Positions 53,192-64,000 of a stretch of DNA of 64,000 nt are shown here, in pieces. The stretch's first letter is position 1, and each line of letters begins with the position of its first letter. Source of the DNA: Trissonchulus latispiculum (lineage: Eukaryota; Nematoda; Enoplea; Enoplida; Ironidae); assembly GCA_030248195.1 (NCBI GenBank), contig JASAND010020693.1:1-64000 (forward strand). Reading direction: 5' to 3'. A program made the translations under genes and the position numbers. The notes beneath the pieces are model-generated. The model had not been told where the DNA came from and made no database searches. It was given only the letters and a program-made list of their open reading frames with translations.

Positions 53192-54269
53192 TATGTCGTG
53201 GTCTTTTTGCGAAATTGGTCTTTTCGCGAAAAGACCAACAATTTCGGTCTTTTCGCGAAGTGCCCGGTCACATTGAGAAGTTACTTTAAACTATGCATAT
53301 TTCTGCTACCAGCCCTGTCTTTTCGCGAAAAGACCAAGCGTGTTGGGCTTTTTGCGAAATAAGTCAAATCATAACGTTATTTATGAAAGCTGATTCATTT
53401 ATGATGCAAAAGTTATGGGGTCTATTTTGTGCTAGCAAACACTTAATTAGTTAATTTTTAATTTTCGTGGTTTTAATGGCAGACAGTCTGTCAGTCCTGA
53501 CTGACAGTCCGTTAAAATTATATATGGTTTATACTGACATAAACTGAAGGCCGACAAAGGTCTAATAAGTACTGAACTATGGGTTGGTTCTATGGGGCAT
53601 TCCAAATTGTTGTTGCAATTTAGCTGACTTTCTGAACTTGTACACGTTGTACAATATTTATGCTTCTCAAGACCTAAACAGTACAAATGACAGCATATCA
53701 CAGTATTAACGAACACCATTAACTATATACTAAATAAATAAGCTAAGTGAATACTATAAATGCGAAACCCATACAAAGTATACAAATTCATCTACGTAGT
53801 TTTCAAATTGTAGCAAATTAGTCTAATCCATTGTGAAATTTGAAACTAAAACACTATCCATTGTTTTGGATCCACTTTATCCATCAAAATTTTATCAAAG
53901 CCCCATAGAACCAATAGTTCAGTACTTCTTAGACCTTCTATCGCGTCTTTCAGTCTGTCAGTCAGGAATAACAGACTGTCTGCCACTAAAGCCACGAATT
54001 AAAAATTACCAAATGAAGTGTTTGCTGGTACAGAATAGACCCCATAAATTTTGCATCATAAACGAATCAGCTTTCATAAATAACGTTATGATTTTACTTA
54101 TTTCGCAAAAAGCCCAACAGGCTTGGTCTTTTCGCGAAATGACCGGGCTGATAGCAGAAATGTGCATAGTTTAAAGTAATTTCTCAATGTGACCGGGCAC
54201 TTCGCGAAAAGACCGAAATTGTTGGTCTATTCGCGAAAAGACCAATTTCGCAAAAAGACCACGACATAT
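53192..54269. mobile_element. Inverted-repeat element with CTTTTCGCGAAAAG motifs
   Basis: TATGTCGTGGTCTTTTTGCG at the left meets its inverse at the right. Pairing of the arms continues inward to about 53,610 and 53,890. Arms contain several TCTTTTCGCGAAAAGA palindromes near the ends. No transposase. Confidence 0.85.
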
Positions 54270-54312
54270 ACATTAAATATTAAATGTTTTCGAGCGAATT
54301 CAGCTTCACTTT

Positions 54313-54482
54313 ACCCAAGGCTCCTGTTACCTTCCCATCGAGTGGTACCCATTTACCGACCAGTGAAGGCTGGATAACTGGGTTGGCTAGAGCCGAAAAA
54401 GATTTGTGGCCTCCGAGAATCGAACCACCGACCCTAAGATCAGACGTTCTGACCAGCGCTGCAGACCACTCGGCCATCCCTC
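54313..54482 (-). mobile_element. tRNA-derived SINE, head-side part
   Basis: On the minus strand, 54480-54406 carries TGGCCGAGTGGT (A box) and GGTTCGATTCT (B box), then the shared body to GGTAACAGGAG. Confidence 0.8.
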
Positions 54483-54705
54483 AAAGTACGTATAAGTTCA
54501 TATTCAACAAAATTTTGCAGATATTTATAATCAGGATCCAAAATTAAGATATTTAAAAATCAGGATCCAAAATTACGGGTAATTACGCAACTTTCAGAAA
54601 ACAATCAAGAACAGGGCATTTATCCCTCACTTTCTCAGGAAACTTTATCAAGGGCCAATTTCATAAAAGTTTGCAAGTTGCGGCGATACTAAGGCAGACG
54701 CACAC

Positions 54706-55257
54706 CTGAGCGTAACTTTCGCAAAACTTAACCGATTTAGTTCAAATTTGGTATGAATGCATTTGAACACATTTCTGATTGATCTGCAGCAAAATTTTAA
54801 AATTTTAAAAAATTTAAATCTTTAAGTTTTCTAAGGGGGGACCAAGGGGAACCAAAACTTTTTTGGTCTCCGATTTCGCTGAAAAGTTGCATATAGGGGT
54901 TTTCCGGGTCGCTGAACACGAATCTGAAAACCGTTTTTCGATACAGCTTTTCGTTAGCTCAGTATAAGCTAAAGTTGTAAGCTTAACATGTAAGCTTACA
55001 TCTAGCTAACGAAACGCTGTATCGAAAACCGGTTTTCAGATTCGTGTTCAGCGACCCGGAAAACTCCTATATGCAACTTTTCAGCGAAATCGGAGACCAA
55101 AAAAGTTTTGGTTCCCCTTGGTCCCCCCTTGGAAAACTTAAAAATTTAAATTTTTAAAAATTTTAAAATTTTGCTGCAGATCGATCAGAAATGTGTTCAA
55201 ATGCATTCATACCAAATTTGAACTAAATCGGTTAAGTTATGCGAAAGTTACGCTCAG
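54706..55257. mobile_element. Near-perfect 552-bp palindromic element
   Basis: CTGAGCGTAACTTTCGCA at the left and its inverse at the right, arms of about 270 bases meeting near 54,985. Interrupts a CGCACACCTG|GGGCCAATTTC context seen uninterrupted at 63,276. It contains GGGTCGCTGAACACGAATCT in both arms. Confidence 0.88.
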
Positions 55258-55868
55258 GGGCCAATTTCATAAAACTTTGCAAGTTGCGGATTCCGCAACT
55301 CGCAGCTGCAAGTTGCGGATTTGCAAGTTGCAAGTGTTTCATAAAGTGTCAAGTGCGGAATCCGCACTTGCACTTGAATTGCGAGTCAAGTGGGCTGCAA
55401 GTTGCAAGTTCGCTTGAACACTAGCAGCAAGTAAGTGTTCCCTAAAACTCGCTGGAACAGTCACTTGCAACTTGCAACTGCGAGTAAAGTCGTCTAGTAG
55501 ATTTGAACTAGACGATTTTTGAAAAATTGGAATATCTTCCTTAATTTTCGTCAGTTTTTAACCAAATTTCATTATTAACTGCTTTGACATCTTTTGCATA
55601 CTTTGTGAAAATTTCAATAAATTTGAAGTTATTATGAAAAAGTTATGATTTTTTAAATAATTATAGTCAGTTTTGCTTCTACTTGCACTTGCAACGCAAG
55701 TACTCGCACTTGCCTTGCAAGTTCGTCAAGTCCCGCAACTTGCTTAGCTAATTTCCGCAAGTTTGCGGAAAAGTTTTATGAAACACTTGCAATCCGCACT
55801 TGCGTTTCAAGTGCGAGTACTTGCAAACTTGCACTTGCAAATCCGCAAATCTTTATGAAATTGGCCCC
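55258..55868. mobile_element. GCAAGTTGC element, left arm copy 1
   Basis: GGGGCCAATTTCATAAA at the left and its inverse at the right; dense CAAGTTGC/GCAACTTG and GCGGATTCCGC words near both ends, AT-rich middle with TAGACGA...TCGTCTA. Confidence 0.8.
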
Positions 55869-55892
55869 AGGTGTGCGTCTGCCTTAGTATCG

Positions 55893-56461
55893 CCCAAGTT
55901 GCGGATTCCGCAACTCGCAACAGCAAGTTGTGGAATTGCAAGCTGCAAGTGTTATATAAAGTGTCAAGTGCGGAATCCGCACTTGCACTTGAACTGTGAG
56001 TCAAGTTCGATGCAAGTTGCAAGTCCGCTTCTACACAAGCAGCAAGTAAGTGTTTCATAAAACTCGCTGGAACACTCACTTGCTACTTGCCAGTGGGAGT
56101 AAAGTCGTCTAGTGGATTTTTACTAGACGATTTTCAGAAAATTGGAATATCTTTCCTATTTTTTGTTTGCTTTTAAAAAGATTTAGGAATTAACTGTTTT
56201 GAAATATTCCGCACATTTTGTGAAAATTTCAATAAATTTCATGCTATGGTGAGAGTTACGATTTTTCGAAAGATTATGGTAAATTTTCTTTCTACTCGCA
56301 CTTGCGTTGCAGGTGGGTCAAGTTCCGCTACTTGCTTAGCTAATTTCCGCAAGTTTGCGGAAAAGTTTTATGCAACACTTGTAATGCGCACTTGCGTTTC
56401 AAGTGCGAGTACTAGCAAACTCGCACTTGCAAATCCGCAACTTTTTATGAAATTGGCCCCA
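55893..56461. mobile_element. GCAAGTTGC element, left arm copy 2
   Basis: Same structure, slightly truncated at the left. Separated from copy 1 by GTGTGCGTCTGCCTTAGTA. Confidence 0.78.
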
Positions 56462-57146
56462 GGTGGGCAGTAAATGTTCCGTTTGCTGCGCGAAACCGGG
56501 GAAAGAAATTTTAGAACACACGATAAACTTTAGACAGGGTGCATCCTAACTATTTCCTGCACTTTCAGTCTCTCTAAGCTTTACTCTAAAGAAGAGTAGG
56601 TATTCTATAATCTAATATTAGAAAGCCCCCCTACTCAGACGGCCCAGAAAAAAAACGTCTAAGCCAATATTTGTGACTTAGCATTTCCTCTGGTCCCAGA
56701 AAAATGTCTCTGCCAAACCCCTCATCTACTATACCTATACTTTTTCTTTTTCTCACTTTCAGCCCTACCTTTTGCCTTAAATTGGTAGGTATTAAGAGAC
56801 TGTTGACGTTGAGATCTAATACGTAGATTTCTCAATCTTAACAGTGCTGCTATTTTGGGTGTCAGGGTCAGCTTCCCAAATGGCAGGTTAAAGGCCCCCT
56901 CGATCATGTCGGTAAATAAGAGTTAAATGGGGTTAACATTAATCCTTTTCATACGCAAGGCTCAATGAGTTAAACGGGTTCATCGGATCACAAGTAGGAG
57001 CTATTTCCCTTTAATTCTAACATTTGATACTCAATGAAGGATTAATTTCTAATTTTTAAATTTTAGGTTACAGTCAATTAAGTAGACATAAAAAGGAGCA
57101 ATAACAAGCTATACTTAATCAGTGCACAACGTCTAATAATGGCCAC

Positions 57147-57152
57147 ATATAC

Positions 57153-57247
<95 letters not shown>
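57147..57247. repeat. (TA)n microsatellite
   Basis: About 50 TA units with a TGTA interruption. Its partner in the right arm of the large palindrome is 62062-62155. Confidence 0.95.
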
Positions 57248-57248
<1 letters not shown>

Positions 57249-58614
57249 TTGGGACGCTTTTAATCTAAACCGCTCAGCTTTGTAGAGGGGGATTTTCGAA
57301 CTTTGGTTGAAGTTGGTTGGCGACACCCATTTCTTTGTTCTGTGAGAACTAATAGCGGACTTGAAATTAATTATTTACAGATTCAAGTCCTATAATTTGG
57401 TTAAGTTCAGACTACACGTATCAAAAACCAGCTGTACAAGTTTTAGAAAACTGGTGTTTTTATTTGTGTAACTATGCGAAAAATATTTATTTTTGGATAA
57501 CGACCGACTGGTTAAAGACTTGTTTAATCAAAAATATTGATTTATAAAAAATTTAATAACTTTAATTGAAACTTGTGAGCAGGCAGTACACACTTGTTCA
57601 CCTATAGGTTAGTTAATATTTAATGACTTTGTTCGTCTGTACTAAAACACCACTGCTCTGCTAATATCCTATAATGTCGCGACTTTCAACTTTATTCTAA
57701 ATGAACGAAACCTCTAAGTCCTTTAATACACACACCTCAGTTCTACCAAAAGTTTACTTTTGTCGCATGCGTGCGCATCATCGCATAATAGCAAAACGTT
57801 TATACACGTGTGAACATAACACTATATTATTATGCTTTTGATGAATCTCCTAAACCATATCCATATCCTTACGACTCAATAATTTCCGTATGCATCGACA
57901 AAGGCTACAAGCATAATGTATGTAGAAACTTACACTATACCGACAAAAGCAAAAAGCATAGGATTTTTATTTTTTATTTTTTGCACGTCAATGTGTATCG
58001 TGCGCTTCGCAAGCGTCATTCGCGACAGCGAAATCGAAACGAGTCAAAATCAGATCAGATCCTCCCAAGTAGACAATGTTTAGGCAATTTCTGTGGGTCT
58101 CCCGGGCGGATTGAAAACTCCGGTCCTGATCAGCTGCAGGGCCAGATTAGGTCCAGGTCGGTAGGCGCAGATAAAAACGAAAGAAAAATGATTGAATCTT
58201 GAGGAAAATCGAAAAAAAGACAGACGAAATAAGATGTAGCTAAAAAAGAGAACACCGCTTTTTAGAAAGTCTGGGGCCCAATTATAGACGCCAGATTACT
58301 TTCAATTAAACATGAACCTACTAATGTCAGTCTATTAAGGTTTATCCCAGCCAGAGCTTAGGTTTAAGCTTACGTACGTACAGCTGCTTGACAGGTGCTC
58401 TGAGGCGACAGTGCCTTTTGTCGCTTCCTTTTCCGGCTTTTTCCGGAGGTCTTTATATCGGCATTCGGGAACGGTAAATTCTTTCCGGTGCCGGAAGGTC
58501 TGGCTTGCAGCTGACTATCAAGTCGGAATGGTTCCTCTATCTGGTACAAAGCTTTCTTGTAGTTTAGTCTAAACAAAAATACAAGCTGAAAAGATTAGTA
58601 TAAACAAGCTAGAA

Positions 58615-58782
58615 CAGACATCTGCAGGAGGGAAAATTTAGGGGGGGGGTTTGAACCGGCGAAAAAACTTATTTTTCTGGTTTTCCCCAAAAAAAACAGA
58701 AAGTCTGGACTGGATTGTTAGGGTGAGCTCTAGGAATGTGGGGTGAACACGAACACCCCCAATCCCCCCAAGCACATGTATG
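58615..58782. mobile_element. hAT-like MITE in the palindrome's left arm
   Basis: Ends CAGACATCTGCAGG and, inverted, CATACATGTGCTTG, with flanks AGCTAGAA and GTCTAGAA (6 of 8). Family of 46810. Inverted partner at about 60745-60895. Confidence 0.82.
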
Positions 58783-59102
58783 GTCTAGAATACGTATATA
58801 CCTAAATGACTACAGAATTTAGATGTGGCATTTGTGTCACAGGATAGCATAGCATGTAAGTGTAATTAAGAATTGGGAAAGAGGTCAAAACTCCGACAAA
58901 GTCTCAGTATGTATGTAGCATTTTTTAGTCTTGAAGACATACGTATTAAGTACGTACAGAATTCAGGCTTGAATCACGTACACAACAACGCAATCATAAA
59001 TTTTTTAAGGTTATTTTCATTAAACTGGGCGCAAACTAACGCTAATAACCACGTTTTTCGACTGTTTCCGTTAAATTCGTCTACATGACAAGTCTGGTGT
59101 TG

Positions 59103-60450
<1,348 letters not shown>

Positions 60451-62059
60451 TGAAAATATATATATATATGTATATATATATATAACAACACCAGGCAACA
60501 GTAAACAATCTGAAAAACGTGGTATTAGCACGTTGAACAATGAAAATAATATAAAAAAAATTTATGATACGTGTATACGTGATTCAAACGGAATTCTGTA
60601 CAGTAACAACTACAGTATGTCTTCAAGACTAAAAAATGCTACTGTACACTGAGACTTTGTCAGGATTTCTGTTACACTTACATCTTGCTCTGTACATTTC
60701 AAATGCCACATCTAGAATACTGTAATTTAGGTATATACATGTATTATAGGCCATACATGTGCTTGGGGGACTGAGGGGGTGGACTAGTCGTTTGCTTGCC
60801 GCATTTTCTGGAATTTCTGAAATCAGTCGGACTTTCTGTTTTTTTGGGGAAAAACCCGGAAAATAAGTTTTTGTAAAATTTTCCTCCTGCAGATGTCTGT
60901 TTGTTTATACTTTCGTATTTTTGTTTAGACAACTACAAGCGAGATGGAGGGAACCATTCCGACGATAGTCGGCTGCGAGACCAACGAGAAGAGTACCGTT
61001 CTCCGATATAAAGAGAACCTCGGAAAAAGCCGGAAAAGGAAGCATTTCGCACTGTCGCCTCAGGCGCCTGTCAAGCAACCAGCATTGCGTAAGCTTAGGC
61101 CCTAGCTCTGGCTGGAATAAACCTTAATAGACTGACATTAGTAGGTTCATGTTTAATTGAAAGTAGTCTAATACGGTGGGCGGAGCACAAAAGCGGTGAT
61201 GTTCGCTTTAGCTTGCATCATTTATTTCGTCTGTCTTTTTTTCGATTTTTCTCGAGATTCAATCATTTTTCTTTTCGTTTGCATCTGCTTTTGCCGACTA
61301 CAGTTTCTTCTTCGAAGAGTTGCGAACCTTCAAACATTGTCTGCTGAAATGCGCGGCGACCAACGCGAAAGCGCACATTACATTGCGCGTGCAAAAAAGC
61401 AAAAATAAAATCCTATGCTTTTTTTTGTCGATATTTCTACATACATTGCTCTTGCTTATTGTCGATGCATACGAAATTGAAGTCGTAGGATATGGATTTT
61501 AGGAAGATTATCAAAACCTCAATAATATAGTGTTATGTTCACACGTGTATAAAACGAACTGTATGCGTGTCTACGCACGAAATACGTAAAAAGCTAAACT
61601 TTTGGTAGAACTTTGAACCAATTAAGGGACTTAGAGGTTTCGTTCATTTAGAATAAGTTGAAAGTCGCAACATTATAAGATATTAACGGAAACAGTGAAC
61701 GAAATTTTAAATTTGAACAAAGTCGTGGAAATATATTGGCAACACTGTAGGTGAGACAATTGATGGTACTTACTGTATGCAAGTTTCAGTAGAAAGTTAT
61801 TAGGTACTGTAATCCATATTTTGATTAAACAAGTCTTTAACAAGTCGTCGTTGTGCAAATAAATATTTTCACGCCAGACCCGCAAACTCAAAACACCAGT
61901 TTTCTAAAACTTGTACTGGCTGGTCTGAACTAACCAAATTATAGGATATTATTTCAAGTCCATATTGAATTCTCACAGAACAAAAAGTAGGTGTCGCCAA
62001 CCAACTTCAACCAAGTTCGAAAATCCCCCTGCAAGCTGAGCAATTTTAGACAAAAAGCG

Positions 62060-62163
<104 letters not shown>

Positions 62164-62696
62164 CTGATAAATATGTATTGTGTCTACTTTGTATTTCTAA
62201 AAATTTAAAAATTGAAATTAATCTATAATTGATACTCCAAATGTTAGAATTAGGGAATGTGATCCGGTGTTCTACATTTAACTAAATTGTACTGAAAAGG
62301 ATTAACCCCATTTGCTCTTATTTACCGATGTGATCGAGGAGCACAACTTGCCATTTTGAATTCCGGCACCAAAATGCGGCATATCAGCGTCAGCTGATGT
62401 AACTTGCCAATTTGGAGCAAAAATTTGGGAAAAATTGAAAAAAAGTAAAATTATGGTAGATGAGAAGTTTAGAACATTTTCTGGAGTTGAGCTCTTTAAG
62501 TCTAAATGGATATTCGGAAACAATTTTCTAATATTAGATTATAGAATTAGCTACTCTTCTTTGAGTGTAAGCTCAGATAGACTGAAAAAAGAGGAAGTAG
62601 AAAGATGCGCCCTGCTCTAAAGTTTATCGTGTGTTCTAAAATTTCTTTCCCCCGGTTTCGCTGCAACATTTTTAACAAAAAAGGCGGTGACAAGGA

Positions 62697-63262
62697 GCCA
62701 AAATTTCATAAAGTTGCGGGATTTGAAAGTGCGAGTTTGCTTTTCCCGCACTTGAAACGCAAGTGCCTTTTACTAATGTTAATCACACTTTTCCGCAAAC
62801 ATGCAGAAATTAGCTTAGAAACTGGCGGAGCTTTAATTTAATATCCAAGTAAATTTAAAAAGGAAATTTCCCATCATATTTCGAAAAATCGTAACTCTTT
62901 TTTTTTATTGTTTTTTTTTGAAATTTTATCAATTGTGAGATTTTTACAAAACAGTTAAGTGGAAATCTTTTAAGAAGCAAACAAAAAATAGAGAAAGATA
63001 TTCCAATTTTCTGAAAATCATCTACAGTAAAAATCCACTTCTAGACGCTTTACTCCCACTGGCAAGGGGCGAGTGAGTGTTCCAGCGAGTTTAGTGAAAC
63101 ACTTACTTGCTGCTTGTGTAGAAGCGGACTTGCAACTTGCATCGAACTTGACTCACAGTTCAAGTGCAAGTGCGGATTCCGCACTTGACACTTTATATAA
63201 CACTTGCAGCTTGCAATTCCACAACTTGCTGTTGCGAGTTGCGGAATCCGCAACTTGGGCGA
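62697..63262. mobile_element. GCAAGTTGC element, right arm partner of copy 2
   Basis: Inverse of 55893-56461 with more decay at its left end. Confidence 0.78.
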
Positions 63263-63287
63263 TACTAAGGCAGACGCACACCTGGGG

Positions 63288-63925
63288 CCAATTTCATGGC
63301 CATTTTCGGATTTGCAAGTGCAAGTTTGCAAGTACTCACACTTGAAACGCAAGTGCGGATTGCAAGTGTTTCATAAAACTTTTCCGCAAACTTGCGGAAA
63401 TTAGACTAAGCAAGCTTGCAGGAGACTTGACGAACTTGCAAGGCAAGTGCTATGTACCCCGCGTTGCAAGTGCAAGGTAGAAGCAAAACTGATCTATAAA
63501 AATTCATTTAAAAATTCATAACTTTTACCTAAGTATCTTCAAATTTATTGAAATTTTCACAAAGTATGCGAAAAGATGTCAAAGCAGTTAATAGATGAAA
63601 TTTGGTTAAAAACTGACGAGAAATTAGGAAGATATTTCAATTACTTCAAAAATCGTCTAGTTCCAAATCTACTAAGACGACTTTACTCGCAGTTGCAAGT
63701 TGCAAGTGACTGTTCCAGCGAGTTTTTATTTTAGAGATAACCTTGCTGCTAGTGTTCAAGCGAACTTGCAACTTGCAGCCCACTTGACTTCGCAATTCAA
63801 GAGTAGCAAGTGCGGATTCAAAACTTGACACTTTAGTGGAAACACTGCAGCTAGCAAATCCGCAACTTGCAGCTGCGAGATTGCGGAATCCATAACTTGC
63901 AAGGAAGTTTTATGAAATTACCTTT
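63288..63925. mobile_element. GCAAGTTGC element, right arm partner of copy 1
   Basis: Inverse of 55258-55868; ends TTTTATGAAATTACC. Confidence 0.78.
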
Positions 63926-64000
63926 TGAGCGTAACTTTTCGCATAACTTAACCGATTTAGTTCAAATTTGGTATGAATGCCCATTTTGAACACATTTTCT

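Noticed and set aside
57078..57326. Frames with (YI)n peptides, also at 59637-59942
   Set aside because: Translation of TA microsatellites.
57810..58202. 130-codon open frame in the palindrome's left arm
   Set aside because: The inverted copy at about 61190-61500 does not keep the frame and the peptide matches nothing known.

Overview
The window is animal nuclear DNA. It holds a typical intron-rich metazoan gene for an integrin beta subunit on the + strand. Coding stretches are short (72 to 193 bases), are bounded by GT/AG sites and join in phase over 39 kb. Introns and flanks are filled with LINE, SINE, LTR, hAT-like and fold-back elements. A marine invertebrate, possibly a sponge, fits, but nothing in the sequence fixes the lineage. 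There are no bacterial operons, rRNA genes or CRISPR arrays.

Layout. 1-39,500: integrin beta, 20 successive coding exons plus one alternative last exon. The signal-peptide exon lies before the window. The reconstructed protein runs PSI, hybrid/beta-I domain with complete metal sites, four I-EGF modules, beta-tail, transmembrane helix and cytoplasmic tail. Two alternative last exons (39,010 and 39,423) follow the conserved KWDT and encode two different tails, one with two NPxF/Y motifs and one with a single NPxF. Intron 13 holds a young 7.5-kb LTR element with no pol genes (LTRs 825 bp, two differences). Intron 14 (14 kb) is a nest of repeats: a 150-bp tandem array, a 145-bp satellite with a 75-base G run, hAT elements with exact 8-bp duplications, and long-TIR and fold-back elements.

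39,500-46,400: intergenic, with candidate poly(A) signals of the integrin gene, a 1.4-kb fold-back element and one damaged minus-strand ORF. 46,446-51,661 (minus): a METTL4-like MT-A70 N6-adenine methyltransferase, tail to tail with the integrin gene. Five exons join in phase and include the DPPW motif; the C-terminal exon was not found. 52,400-64,000: repeats only, namely a split tRNA-derived SINE, two inverted-repeat elements, and an imperfect palindrome of about 9 kb centred on a (TA)n tract near 59,830.

The most interesting points are the paired integrin tails, four short hairpins with different stems but one fixed core (CGC-GNNA-GCG) that head related elements, the hairpin array behind the primer-binding site of the LTR element, and the large palindrome.
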